From Methylobacter sp. (GTDB lineage Bacteria; Pseudomonadota; Gammaproteobacteria; Methylococcales; Methylomonadaceae), in the NCBI GenBank assembly GCA_028716975.1, contig JAQUOU010000007.1, positions 1-64,000 of the forward strand: DNA of 64,000 bases, read 5' to 3'. The position numbers and the translations under genes are program-made. The notes under the pieces are model-generated. The model saw nothing but the letters and a program-made list of their open reading frames with translations. It made no database searches and was not told the origin of the DNA. Positions 19,641 through 29,598 of the stretch are shown piece after piece; positions within the stretch are counted from its first letter, which is position 1, and each line of letters begins with the position of its first letter.

Positions 19641-21200
19641 ATGAAAAAAAAAATCACTCGCGCTCTGATCAGTGTTTCCGATAAATCCGGCATTGTCGAT
19701 TTTTGCCGGAAACTGAGTCAATTGAATATTGAAATTCTATCTACCGGCGGCACTGCAAAAACGCTGGCGGAACATAATATTGTCGTTACAGAAGTGTCAA
19801 ATTACACAGGCTTTCCGGAAATAATGGATGGCCGCGTCAAAACCCTCCATCCTAAAGTTCACGGCGGTCTTTTAGGCCGTAGAGGCATAGATGATGCCGT
19901 AATGAGCGCAAACGGAATTAGTCCGATTGACATGGTGGTCGTCAACTTGTACCCGTTTGAACAAACCGTAGCTAAACCGGACTGCGATTTTGCTTCTGCC
20001 ATTGAAAATATAGATATCGGCGGTCCCGCCATGATTCGCGCCGCAGCAAAAAATCATGCTGATGTAGCCGTTATCGTGAATCCTGATGACTACCCGCTGA
20101 TTAATGCAGAGTTGAAAAGCAGTAATAACAGCCTTTCCCAGCAAACACGCTTTAATCTGGCTCTGAAAGGCTTTGCGCACACGGCGCGTTACGATACGGC
20201 AATTGCAACTTATCTGGGCAATATGAGCGGTTGCCAATTTCCGGAAACGCTGAATTTGCAGTTTTATCACAGCCAAACCCTGCGTTATGGTGAAAACCCG
20301 CATCAAAACGCTGCTTTTTACCGCGAAAAAGCACCTGCATCGGGCACTATCGCAGGCGCAAAACAGCTACAGGGCAAGGAATTATCCTACAATAATATTG
20401 CTGATGCTGACGCTGCCCTGGAATGCGTCAAGTCCTTTGCTGATAAGCCAACCTGCGTTATCGTTAAACATGCCAATCCATGCGGCGTAGCTCAGGCCGA
20501 CGACATACTTTCAGCTTATGATAAAGCTTATGCAACCGACCCCACCTCAGCATTTGGCGGTATTATTGCTTTTAACCGGGAACTGGATAAGCAAACAGCT
20601 GCTGAAATCCTCAAACGGCAATTTGTTGAAGTCATTATTGCTCCGGCGATAAGTACAGAGGCTCAAACTGTCCTGGCAGAAAAACCAAATGTTCGCGTGC
20701 TTGAATGCGGTTTATGGAACAGCATTAACGCCTCTTCCCTTGATTTCAAAAGGGTTTCCGGGGGGCTGCTGGTTCAGGATAAGGATGCGGACAGCATCAC
20801 TGCCGATGATCTGAAAGTAGTCAGCAAACGTGCGCCAACTCAGCAGGAAATAGCGGACTTATTATTTGCCTGGAAAGTCTGCATGTTCGTTAAGTCCAAT
20901 GCCATCGTTTATTGCAAAAACGGCCGGACTATCGGTATAGGCGCAGGGCAAATGAGCCGAGTATACTCAGCCAGAATCGCCGGAATTAAAGCCGTTGATG
21001 AAGGTCTGGCCGTACTCGGTTCAGTAATGGCTTCAGATGCATTCTTCCCATTCAGGGATGGCATAGATTCAGCGGCAGAAGCCGGTATTACCGCAATTAT
21101 TCAACCGGGCGGCTCCATGCGTGATAGCGAAGTGATTGCCGCAGCCGATGAAAATGACATCGCCATGGTATTTACGGGTATGCGTCATTTCAGACATTAA
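19641..21200 (+). CDS. purH: bifunctional AICAR formyltransferase/IMP cyclohydrolase
   Basis: Last two steps of de novo purine synthesis: AICAR is formylated with 10-formyl-THF and cyclised to IMP. The 519-residue protein has the N-terminal MGS-like cyclohydrolase domain ([24 protein letters not shown]) and the C-terminal transformylase domain with KHANPCGVA and the end [20 protein letters not shown]. Followed 47 nt later by purD. The formyl donor links it to the one-carbon genes at 38998-44726. Confidence 0.96.
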   Translation: MKKKITRALISVSDKSGIVDFCRKLSQLNIEILSTGGTAKTLAEHNIVVTEVSNYTGFPEIMDGRVKTLHPKVHGGLLGRRGIDDAVMSANGISPIDMVVVNLYPFEQTVAKPDCDFASAIENIDIGGPAMIRAAAKNHADVAVIVNPDDYPLINAELKSSNNSLSQQTRFNLALKGFAHTARYDTAIATYLGNMSGCQFPETLNLQFYHSQTLRYGENPHQNAAFYREKAPASGTIAGAKQLQGKELSYNNIADADAALECVKSFADKPTCVIVKHANPCGVAQADDILSAYDKAYATDPTSAFGGIIAFNRELDKQTAAEILKRQFVEVIIAPAISTEAQTVLAEKPNVRVLECGLWNSINASSLDFKRVSGGLLVQDKDADSITADDLKVVSKRAPTQQEIADLLFAWKVCMFVKSNAIVYCKNGRTIGIGAGQMSRVYSARIAGIKAVDEGLAVLGSVMASDAFFPFRDGIDSAAEAGITAIIQPGGSMRDSEVIAAADENDIAMVFTGMRHFRH

Positions 21201-21247
21201 AGACGATCTACTTGCCGGGCACCCTTATAATAAAAGTGAGAATTCCT

Positions 21248-22546
21248 ATGAAAATCCTTATTGTCGGTAGCGGCGGTCGTGAACATGCCCTGGCCTGGAA
21301 AATTAAAAAATCGCCCAAAGTAGAAAAAGTTTTTGTAGCTCCAGGCAATGCAGGTACAGCGCTTGAGCACTCTGTTGAAAACATAGCTATTGCTGCTGAA
21401 AATATTTCCGAGTTACTGGATTTTGCACAAAAAGAAAATATTGACCTGACTATCATAGGCCCGGAAGTGCCCTTAGTAATGGGCATAGTTGACAGCTTTC
21501 AGAAAACTGGGCTCAAATGCTTCGGCCCTTCTGCAAAAGCCGCTCAACTGGAAGGTTCCAAGACATTTTGCAAAGACTTCATGACCCGCCACAGCATTCC
21601 AACAGCCAAATACCAAAGCTTTACCGATAAGCATCTGGCTATAGCTTACATTCAACAACAAGGCACACCTATCGTTGTAAAAGCGGACGGCTTGGCAGCG
21701 GGCAAAGGCGTTATCGTAGCTCAGACTGAACAGGAAGCAATAGTTGCTGTTGAAGATATGCTATTAGGGAATGTCTTTGGAGAAGCCGGCCACAGGGTCG
21801 TTATCGAAGAATTTCTGCAAGGGGAAGAAGCCAGCTTCATCGTTATTGCGGACGGCAAATACGCCTTGCCCATGGCTACCTCTCAAGACCATAAAGCTCG
21901 TGATAATGGCGATAAAGGCCCCAATACCGGCGGCATGGGGGCTTATTCTCCAGCACCCGTGGTAACTCCCGAAATTCATCAGCGTATAATGGAAAAAGTT
22001 ATAGGACCTACTTTGAAAGGCATGGCTGAAGATGGATATGCCTATACCGGCTTTCTTTATGCCGGTTTAATGATTGCGCCCGATGGCTCGATTAAGGTGC
22101 TGGAATATAACTGCCGCTTTGGCGATCCTGAAACACAGCCGATTATGTTGCGGTTAAAAAGCGATCTGATAGAACTCTGTGAAGCCGCCTTAACCGGAAA
22201 ACTCGATAGAACCAGTTGCGACTGGGACGATCGCGCAGCGTTAGGGGTAGTTTTGGCCGCAGGCGGCTATCCTGATACTTATCAATCCGGTGCCGTTATT
22301 ACCGGATTACCCGCTGAAGACAGTAAGGACAGCAAAGTGTTTCATGCAGGTACAACACAAGCCGGCGCAGATATTGTTACTGCCGGCGGACGGGTAGTCT
22401 GTGCTTGCGCATTAGGCTGTGATATTCAGGAAGCTCAAACCAAAGCCTATGAACTTGCCTATAGTATCCACTGGAATAATATCTATTACCGGACTGATAT
22501 TGGTTTTAAAGCTATTAAGTCGACTCCCACCAATGGTAACCTATAA
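21248..22546 (+). CDS. purD: phosphoribosylamine-glycine ligase
   Basis: ATP-dependent joining of glycine to phosphoribosylamine in purine synthesis. The ATG at 21248 (MKILIVGSGGREHALAWKI) is the conserved start and gives 432 residues. ATP-grasp features are KADGLAAGKGVIVA, GEEASFI and the GGMGAYSPAP loop, with LEYNCRFGDPETQ as the metal-binding segment. Second gene after purH on the same strand; a hairpin with T tract follows at 22618. Confidence 0.96.
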   Translation: MKILIVGSGGREHALAWKIKKSPKVEKVFVAPGNAGTALEHSVENIAIAAENISELLDFAQKENIDLTIIGPEVPLVMGIVDSFQKTGLKCFGPSAKAAQLEGSKTFCKDFMTRHSIPTAKYQSFTDKHLAIAYIQQQGTPIVVKADGLAAGKGVIVAQTEQEAIVAVEDMLLGNVFGEAGHRVVIEEFLQGEEASFIVIADGKYALPMATSQDHKARDNGDKGPNTGGMGAYSPAPVVTPEIHQRIMEKVIGPTLKGMAEDGYAYTGFLYAGLMIAPDGSIKVLEYNCRFGDPETQPIMLRLKSDLIELCEAALTGKLDRTSCDWDDRAALGVVLAAGGYPDTYQSGAVITGLPAEDSKDSKVFHAGTTQAGADIVTAGGRVVCACALGCDIQEAQTKAYELAYSIHWNNIYYRTDIGFKAIKSTPTNGNL

Positions 22547-22557
22547 AAATACAGTGC

Positions 22558-22617
22558 TTAGCCAGGGCTCCCCTGCGCGTAGACTAAGGGCTTCGCACGA
22601 AGGGTTCTAGTATTATC
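22558..22617. repeat. fragment of the dispersed palindromic repeat family
   Basis: Contains CTGCGCGTAGACTAAGGG, matching the CTGAGCGTAGACTAAGGG core at about 713-728 and 54303-54321. It directly precedes the hairpin at 22618-22666, which is built from another part of the same repeat family. Confidence 0.5.
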
Positions 22618-22669
22618 AATAAGTTACGTTCATGGTTCGATAGGCTCACCACGAACGTAACTTATTTTT
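22618..22669 (+). terminator. purD terminator built from a dispersed repeat
   Basis: AATAAGTTACGTTC-x-TGGT (22618-22636) pairs with ACC-x-GAACGTAACTTATT (to 22666) and is followed by TTT. The long stem plus T tract right after purD makes a plausible Rho-independent terminator. The loop and upper stem carry the TGGTTCGATAGGCTCACC motif of the dispersed repeat, so a mobile palindrome may have supplied the terminator. Confidence 0.55.
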
Positions 22670-22816
22670 GGAGCCTCCCTAATATATATAACGTTTAAGT
22701 TGCAGAGTTGTAAATCCAAAAAAATCCGCACCTGTATAGATATCCCCCTAACAAAAGCATTACCGGTAGCTGTAAAGAAATAATAGGTCGTCACTATAAT
22801 CTCAATAACAGTGAAT

Positions 22817-23599
22817 TTATTCCTTGCGTCCCGCAAACAGCATGAGATTTACGCTACTAAAATAAACGCCTTCTGAGGCAGCTTGTTCAAGTCCAAGCTG
22901 CCAGCGACTCAATTCCTCAGTGGTAATAACGTTTGACTTAAGGGCTTCCTTTTCAATTATTTCTGCCTGCGTTCCGTGACGTGCCAAAGCATAATTAGGA
23001 GTAGCGATAGGAAACACTTCAAATGAGATATCAGCCAGATTTTGTTGTTTGAATAAACGGTATAATTTGCGCCCTGAATATCCATTGTGCAAATAGGCTT
23101 CGGCCAGAAAGCGAACCAGGCGACGCTCAATATCAGTTTCATCGCTATCGGTTGACAAACTACCCCAATCAGTATCCAAAACGATCACCCAGCCACCTGG
23201 TTTTGTTACCCTGGTCATTTCAGATAAAGCTTGCGCAGGATTGGTTAAATGCTGAAACATTCGCTCACTGCGACAGGAATCAAAAAAATCAGTTTCAAAA
23301 GGCAGAGACATAGCATCAACGCGCTTATGTTTGACCCATGCATTAACTCCTGCCTGCTCAGCACGTTGCTCGGCTTCGGCAATCATGGCTTCATCGTAAT
23401 CTGCGCCTATGACTTGTCCGTTTATTCCAACTAATGGCGCTAAATGAATCGTGTCAGTACCGGGGCCACAGCCCAAATCCAGCACCTTATGGTTAAGTTG
23501 AATTTGCATGAGGGAATAGGAGCGTTGCTTAATATGATTGATCTGATTTCCAACGATGCGGAGAAATTCCGGATCTACATAGCCTTTAGGTTGAGACAT
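22817..23599 (-). CDS. class I SAM-dependent methyltransferase
   Basis: A 260-residue methyltransferase of the UbiE/BioC-like group. The SAM site VLDLGCGPGTDTIHLA is at about residues 39-54, with GADYDEAMIAEA as the acidic strand-2 motif and DSCRSERMFQHL in the place of motif IV. The C-terminus is an extended substrate-cap region. The substrate cannot be told from sequence. It is isolated on the minus strand between purD and the acyltransferase. Confidence 0.8.
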   Translation of the reverse strand: MSQPKGYVDPEFLRIVGNQINHIKQRSYSLMQIQLNHKVLDLGCGPGTDTIHLAPLVGINGQVIGADYDEAMIAEAEQRAEQAGVNAWVKHKRVDAMSLPFETDFFDSCRSERMFQHLTNPAQALSEMTRVTKPGGWVIVLDTDWGSLSTDSDETDIERRLVRFLAEAYLHNGYSGRKLYRLFKQQNLADISFEVFPIATPNYALARHGTQAEIIEKEALKSNVITTEELSRWQLGLEQAASEGVYFSSVNLMLFAGRKE

Positions 23600-24100
23600 T
23601 ATTTATCCTTCACAGTTTATGAGTTATATGTAGGTTTGCTTTCAAGCCTTTCGGCAATTGAAATTTTTATCCGCAAAGAAGCAACTTGTTTTTCCCCCTT
23701 TCAAACCTCTTTTACGTCCGCGCAAAAAAGATAAAACCAGCAACGAGCTTCAACGACAAGCTCATGAACATACCTCAGCAAATCAAACTTTGTTTTGTTC
23801 ATGGCTTCAGTATAGTAGCTTTCTTCCCTAATTGAAGCTAGGGGAGGCTCATGGCTCCTCCATAGCTTTTTCTGCCAATACAAATTATACTATTTATAAC
23901 TTTTATAAAACGAAAACAATGAGTTGTTTCCAAGGGGCTTTTATCAGTTTGATGAAGTTTAGTTGGGGTGTGTAAATTGAAGAATTTTAAATTGCATAAT
24001 GTGAAAAATATCCTTTCCGATACCTCAGAGCTACCCCGGAAAATTTTAAAATTAAACAGGTATATTACCTGCCCTCCATCCTTAAATAAGACATATTCAA
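23600..24100. other. intergenic region without recognisable genes
   Basis: About 500 nt between divergent genes. Short frames (for example 23701-23883 on the minus strand) have no family resemblance. An AT-rich stretch near 23880-23960 is a plausible promoter area but no clear -35/-10 pair was found. Confidence 0.5.
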
Positions 24101-24862
24101 TTGACTGATACTAATATTATTGATCATTTTGATCAATATTTTGAGATGGTACCCGCCATTTCTGATGAACTTAAAGTTGAGATGTATAAACTACGTTATC
24201 AAGTTTATTGCGTTGAAAATAACTTTTTAAATTCTGAACATTATCCAGATGGTCTGGAATTTGACGACTATGACCAACATTCGGTTCATTACCTGATTCG
24301 TCATCGCAAATCCGGAGAATATGCCGCGACAGTTCGCCTTATCCTTCCTGACGTCAATAATCCCGAAAAATTATTTCCACTTGAACTCTATTGTGAGATT
24401 GATAATTTTGCAGTAATGCAGCCAGTTAATCGAGAACACCTGGGAGAAGTATCAAGGCTGTGTGTATCGAAAACATTTAAAAAAAGGAAGAATGAAATGA
24501 GTACATTAGTGCTCAGTGACTCCAGTCGACAGGATTATTTTACACTGGACGAAAAACGGACTTTCCCACTTCTTAGTGTCGCTTTAATCGCTTGTACCGT
24601 TAAAGCAAGTTATGAACACGATATTGACTATTCATATGGAACAATGGAGCCGTCTTTGCTACGATTAGTATCAGCAATGGGCATCAATTTTATAAAAATT
24701 GGTCCACTGGTGGATTATCACGGTGAACGCCTGCCGGCAGTGATAAAAGTAACGGATATGCTTGATGGGGTAGCTGAAAAAAGCCTTGACATATGGAATT
24801 TGCTTACTAATAAAGGACGTACAGGTCAAGCGAAGTCTATTGAGAAGCGAGTCAAACCGTAA
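24101..24862 (+). CDS. PEP-CTERM/exosortase-associated acyltransferase-like protein
   Basis: A 253-residue GNAT-fold protein resembling the acyltransferase associated with PEP-CTERM/exosortase systems, itself distantly related to acyl-homoserine-lactone synthases. Visible family features are YKLRYQVYCVENNFL near residue 27, YAATVRLILP, and LGEVSRLCVSK near residue 124. The frame can begin no earlier than about 24086 because of a TAA at 24083, and the only usual start is TTG at 24101; ATG at codon 16 is the alternative. No exosortase or PEP-CTERM target is in the window, so its partner genes must be elsewhere or lost. Confidence 0.75.
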   Translation: MTDTNIIDHFDQYFEMVPAISDELKVEMYKLRYQVYCVENNFLNSEHYPDGLEFDDYDQHSVHYLIRHRKSGEYAATVRLILPDVNNPEKLFPLELYCEIDNFAVMQPVNREHLGEVSRLCVSKTFKKRKNEMSTLVLSDSSRQDYFTLDEKRTFPLLSVALIACTVKASYEHDIDYSYGTMEPSLLRLVSAMGINFIKIGPLVDYHGERLPAVIKVTDMLDGVAEKSLDIWNLLTNKGRTGQAKSIEKRVKP

Positions 24863-25048
24863 GAAGCAATAGCCATAGAGCCAATTAAAAAAGTACTCCT
24901 CCCCGGTTGGAGCATTCTCCTACTACCTGATTTAGCTGCCCAATTAGAGGGCAATTTATCCATTGATGAGCAGCTTTAGCTGTCCCGCATCGCCTTACTC
25001 CGCTTACGCTCTTTCATGGAAGACCTTTAAGTTAACAACTGTGGGACA

Positions 25049-27196
25049 TCAAAAGTTAACCGATGCTTCAAGATAAAAGCTTCTTCCCGGCATAGGCAGA
25101 TTCTCAGGGAACTGGAGAGCAGCCGGTTCATAATAATGTGTATCGAACGCATTGCGCAAAGAGGCGGCGAGATTCAGATGCCCGAACAGCTTTTTACCAC
25201 GTAGCGTGAAGTCGATTGTTTCATAATCGCCCAACTTCCGGTTATCGCCTAATAAACTGGTTCTACCGCCTATCCAGTTAAGCTGGGGCTGTAATTGCCA
25301 CTTCGGCATAAATTGCCACTGAAAAGCAATATAAACATGATGTTCGGGCACACCTGTCACCCGTCGCTTCGTTACTTCGTTAGTTGCATTTTGCCATGCG
25401 TAATTGCCTTTTACATTCCATTTTTCACTCCATTGCCAGTTAAATTCAAACTCTGTTCCATAGCCGTTTTGATTGCCGCTATTCTGATAGATATTTGTTA
25501 ACCTGCTTGGATCCGGCACTGCCGATATAAGATTATCAATTTGATAATAATACACATTAACTGCAGTTCTCAGTGATGAAAATGGCCGGTAATCAAAAGC
25601 CCACTCAAAAGTATTGATAGTTTCGGGCTTTAAATTTTTATTGCCCAGCACTACCGGATTATTCTGGGTACCCTGTTCTGCAAAGTTGGGTGCTCTAAAT
25701 GCCTTGCCATATAAAAGCTTGCTGGTGATCTGTTCATTTATATCCCAAACCAGGGCAAGACGCGGGTTGACGGTTCCGCCAAAATCAGAATAATCGTCAT
25801 AACGTACGCCGGCAGTCAAATGCCAATTATCAGCAAGCTGCCATTCATCCTGAGCTACCCAAGACCAGATTGTTCGATGCCTATCGGCCAAATAGACAAA
25901 AGGCGTACCCGTTACATTCGTTAATGTGCCATCAACGACACTACGGGTGCCATCGATTACCCCAGGCCCGTAATTTTTACTCTCACTTGGGCTAATTTGT
26001 TCATACCGAAAACCGGCGCTCAAGCGCAGTATATGATGGTCCAGCCCCTTGTAGATTGAACTCAATTCTATTGACGGAATCTTCTCTATTCGGCCTAAAT
26101 TATTATTGACACCATCAGGAAATGAAACTCTTGAGCTGGAAGGGGAGAGATTAATATTGCCATCAGAACCTATGGGTAAAATGGCATTATCAGGAAAAAG
26201 CTGTAATTGTTTAGCCTGAAAATCAGTTTCCAGATAACTGGCATGAGCCGTCAGTTCCCAGTTATCAAGCCAGTCTTCTGTGGAAAACCGCATATCACCT
26301 AAATATTGCTCAGCGTTGGCAAAGCCATTTGGATCCAACGCTCCGGCAGCACCCGCACGGGTGCCTCCGTTAATTGAATTAAATGCCCAGAAACCAATAT
26401 CCCAATGCTTGCGCTGTAGATTAAGATGCCCATTAAGCGTTTCATATCGTGTATTCAGTGCGCCTGGGGCATGAGAGGCATGAGTTCCAAATATATTATC
26501 AAAGCTCGTTTGAGTATCGGCTTTAATAATACGTCCACCATCGCCATTGGTATGCTGATATTGCAGACTGGCCGCGACATCCCAGCCTGCCCACTGAGTG
26601 CCATACTGCCCCCATCCGCTCTGAGTGCTATGATCGCCTATACGGGCCCCCAGGACCTTACCATTGATATCCTTGGCCTTTTTTGTGATGATATTGATAA
26701 CTCCTGCAAAGGCATCCGCGCCATACAATGCAGAGCCAGGCCCTCTTATAACCTCCACCTGCTGAATAGCTTCGATGGGTAATTCCGTACCCGTCATTAA
26801 TGTGCCATTGAAAGGCGTGGTAATACGCGTGCCGTTTAATAGCATTAAAACTTGAGAGTTTTGGGTATTACGGATACCTCGGATACTGTAATTATAATCA
26901 AAGGTATTCTCCTGGAGACTGGCATGAACACCCGGCACAGTTTCCAGAACTTCATGCAGTTCCGTAGCGCCCATGGATTTAATTTGCTCAGCGGTAATGA
27001 CACTGATTACCGCTGCAGACTGAAAAATCGGCTTGGGCGTTCCGGTAGCTATACTGACAGGTATTGCAGCCAATTCCGCGGGTGACATGGAAAAATAATT
27101 ATCCACTTCTTCTTCAGCATTTGCCTTAGTCATAACCAGGCTCAAGCAAAATAAAACCGCTAAAAAATGGATAATTATTTTAGAGAATACATTCAT
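25049..27196 (-). CDS. TonB-dependent outer membrane receptor
   Basis: A 715-residue outer membrane protein. It has a signal peptide (about 1-27), a plug domain (about 55-165; SVITAEQIKSMGATELHEVLETVPGV and VEVIRGPGSALYGADAFAGVINI as typical motifs) and a 22-strand barrel-like remainder ending in Phe (LEASVNF), the outer-membrane signature. The substrate is unknown; no siderophore or B12 gene is nearby. Its start overlaps the GGDEF-EAL gene stop (ATGA), placing it third in an operon after yfiR and the cyclase gene, which suggests it acts in a signalling unit rather than only uptake. Confidence 0.88.
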   Translation of the reverse strand: MNVFSKIIIHFLAVLFCLSLVMTKANAEEEVDNYFSMSPAELAAIPVSIATGTPKPIFQSAAVISVITAEQIKSMGATELHEVLETVPGVHASLQENTFDYNYSIRGIRNTQNSQVLMLLNGTRITTPFNGTLMTGTELPIEAIQQVEVIRGPGSALYGADAFAGVINIITKKAKDINGKVLGARIGDHSTQSGWGQYGTQWAGWDVAASLQYQHTNGDGGRIIKADTQTSFDNIFGTHASHAPGALNTRYETLNGHLNLQRKHWDIGFWAFNSINGGTRAGAAGALDPNGFANAEQYLGDMRFSTEDWLDNWELTAHASYLETDFQAKQLQLFPDNAILPIGSDGNINLSPSSSRVSFPDGVNNNLGRIEKIPSIELSSIYKGLDHHILRLSAGFRYEQISPSESKNYGPGVIDGTRSVVDGTLTNVTGTPFVYLADRHRTIWSWVAQDEWQLADNWHLTAGVRYDDYSDFGGTVNPRLALVWDINEQITSKLLYGKAFRAPNFAEQGTQNNPVVLGNKNLKPETINTFEWAFDYRPFSSLRTAVNVYYYQIDNLISAVPDPSRLTNIYQNSGNQNGYGTEFEFNWQWSEKWNVKGNYAWQNATNEVTKRRVTGVPEHHVYIAFQWQFMPKWQLQPQLNWIGGRTSLLGDNRKLGDYETIDFTLRGKKLFGHLNLAASLRNAFDTHYYEPAALQFPENLPMPGRSFYLEASVNF

Positions 27197-29598
27197 TCCA
27201 CTGTCCCTATAAAGGGCTTAATCAATTTAAGATCGTCAAGCGGCACCGGTTTACCAATACCATATCCTTGAGCATAATCGACGCCCAGCACATTTAACAA
27301 GTTGAAGATTTGCTCATTTTCAACAAATTCAGCTATCGTCTTTTTATTCATAACGTGTCCAACTTCGTTAATTGACTTCACCATAGCCAAATCAACTTTG
27401 TCATCCAAAATATCTTTAACAAATAAACCATCAATCTTAAGAAAATCTACCGGCAGGTTCTTTAGATAAGCAAAAGAAGACAAGCCGCTGCCAAAATCAT
27501 CCAGTGAGAAAAAACAGCCCTGCTCCCTTAACTGATTAATAAATTTAGTCGCATACGATAAATTTGCAATAGCCGCGGTTTCGGTAATCTCAAAACAGAT
27601 CTTATCCGTGGGCACTTCCCATCTGGAGAACTGTTCTGAAATAAAAGCCAGCATGGATTCATCGGACATGGACAGACCGGATAAATTAATGGAGCAAAGT
27701 GAAAGGTTATTCAGAAATCCGGGTTTTTCGGCAATCCACTGAAGCAGGTTGCTGATTACCCATCTATCCATCGCAGAAGCCAGGTTGTATCTTTCCGCCG
27801 CCGGTAAGAATGCTCCGGGAGGAATGATATGACTTCGGTCATCGCAATAGCGAACCAGCGTCTCAAAATGCAAGCCCTCCTCATTATTTCCATTCAGAGG
27901 AACTATCGGCTGACCATACAGGCAAAAACGATTTTTATCCAGGCCCTGCTTTATTTTCTCTACCCATTGCATTTCTCCCTGGCGCATAGCCAACTCTTCA
28001 TCATCAGGGCGAAAAACATGCACCCGGTTTCGGCCTTTGTCTTTTGCCGCGTAACAGGCCGCATCAGCTTCTTTTAGCAGATTGACGGCATTGCCGCTGG
28101 AATCATTCACAGCTGAAATGCCGATACTTACGCCGACAGTAAAGCTTCTATCTTCCCAGGCAAAATGAAAATCCCTGACCATATCGCGCAGTTTTTCACA
28201 AGCCAGAATTGCCTGATTTAATGAACAGTTATACATCAACACACCAAACTCGTCGCCGCCCAGACGAGCTACAAAATCATTTTGCCGTATGTGTTTTCTT
28301 AATAAATCGCCTAATTGCCTGAGCAACTCATCTCCGGCAAGATGCCCGCAAGTATCATTAATTACCTTGAACTGATCAAGGTCCAGATAACACAGGGCGT
28401 GTTCAGAGTTATCGGTATGCGCCAATGCTACAGCCTGCTTGATATAACTATCGAACTGACTGCGATTGGCCAGACCGGTCAAGGAATCATGGCTGGCTTG
28501 ATAGGCAATTTTTTCATTCAGTAAGCGGGCTTCTGTTATATCTTCACATACCAGCAATAAACTCTTTTGCTGGTTTTCATTTTCACTGAACCGGGCGGTT
28601 GCTCTTACCCAAATGAGCCGGCCTTTCTGACAGGCCATTCTGAACTCCTGTTTATGCACGCGCGAAGGTTTGTTCAGGCAGCGTTCCACCAAATCCTGCA
28701 ACATGAGCGAATCATCGGAATAAATAAAATCAAAGAGCGAACAGCTTTGTAATTCCTCTACAGTTAAATCAAGCTGTTTAGCGCCGGTGCAGTTAACCGA
28801 AAAAATCTGGCCATCATCCGCCAGATTAAACACCATAGTCGGATTGTCATCATACAACGCCAGATACCGGTCTTTTGCCCGGGTCAGAGCCTGGTTTTGG
28901 GTTCCTACTATGCCGATCAAACCGTTAAAAGCATCAACCAGAACACCAACTTCATCGTTATTGACTTTAACGGCTCGTAATGAATAATCTTTTGTATCAC
29001 TGATATTTTTAACCGTTATCAACAGTTTTTTAATCGGTGAGGAAATAAGCTTCAATAAAGGCGTGGATAAAAAGAAGGTAAGTATTGATACGCCCAACAA
29101 CACTAAAAATATGATTCCGATAAATTGTATTTTACGCCAATATACCATGCTTAAATCGGCATGAATATAAACAGTACCCAACTCATCAGTATCCATCACA
29201 ATCGGTTTGACTACTACTAAATGAATACCTTCAAAGCGGGTATTTTCATCCTTTAGCGCTAATGGGCATGACGATTCGGCTGTAGTGTTTTTTAATAATT
29301 GAGCAAAAACAGCGCCTTGTGAATTATAAAGACAGGCAGTCTGTACTTCGGGTAAATTAAGAAGGACGGCAAGATTTTCATTGGCTAAATTCCTGTCATC
29401 AAACATTAATGCTGCGGTACTCCGGTTTCCAACGATTTCTGCCAGAGCTGATAAATCATCCCGTGTATTGCGCTGGAACTCGGAAATTTCCAGCATTACC
29501 AAAAAAACACCCGCAAATAATAATGAGGTAAAGCCGGAAAATAATAAAATCAACAACAGCTTCTGGTTTATTGACAGCGTGCGGACAAATTTAATCAC
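27193..29598 (-). CDS. membrane sensor with CHASE-like, HAMP, PAS, GGDEF and EAL domains
   Basis: A c-di-GMP enzyme of about 801 residues. Start at GTG 29598 is preferred because GGAGAAGG sits 5 nt upstream; a longer start at 29625 is possible. Order: membrane segment (about 13-40), periplasmic sensor of the CHASE8 type (about 40-155), second membrane segment (about 160-185), HAMP (about 185-240), PAS (about 250-375), GGDEF with intact RLGGDEFGVL (near 450), EAL domain (about 545-795). The EAL signature is ETL (HFETLVRY); DDFGSGLSS and LKIDGLFV are present, so both activities are possible. It overlaps yfiR upstream and the TonB receptor downstream. Confidence 0.9.
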   Translation of the reverse strand: MIKFVRTLSINQKLLLILLFSGFTSLLFAGVFLVMLEISEFQRNTRDDLSALAEIVGNRSTAALMFDDRNLANENLAVLLNLPEVQTACLYNSQGAVFAQLLKNTTAESSCPLALKDENTRFEGIHLVVVKPIVMDTDELGTVYIHADLSMVYWRKIQFIGIIFLVLLGVSILTFFLSTPLLKLISSPIKKLLITVKNISDTKDYSLRAVKVNNDEVGVLVDAFNGLIGIVGTQNQALTRAKDRYLALYDDNPTMVFNLADDGQIFSVNCTGAKQLDLTVEELQSCSLFDFIYSDDSLMLQDLVERCLNKPSRVHKQEFRMACQKGRLIWVRATARFSENENQQKSLLLVCEDITEARLLNEKIAYQASHDSLTGLANRSQFDSYIKQAVALAHTDNSEHALCYLDLDQFKVINDTCGHLAGDELLRQLGDLLRKHIRQNDFVARLGGDEFGVLMYNCSLNQAILACEKLRDMVRDFHFAWEDRSFTVGVSIGISAVNDSSGNAVNLLKEADAACYAAKDKGRNRVHVFRPDDEELAMRQGEMQWVEKIKQGLDKNRFCLYGQPIVPLNGNNEEGLHFETLVRYCDDRSHIIPPGAFLPAAERYNLASAMDRWVISNLLQWIAEKPGFLNNLSLCSINLSGLSMSDESMLAFISEQFSRWEVPTDKICFEITETAAIANLSYATKFINQLREQGCFFSLDDFGSGLSSFAYLKNLPVDFLKIDGLFVKDILDDKVDLAMVKSINEVGHVMNKKTIAEFVENEQIFNLLNVLGVDYAQGYGIGKPVPLDDLKLIKPFIGTVE

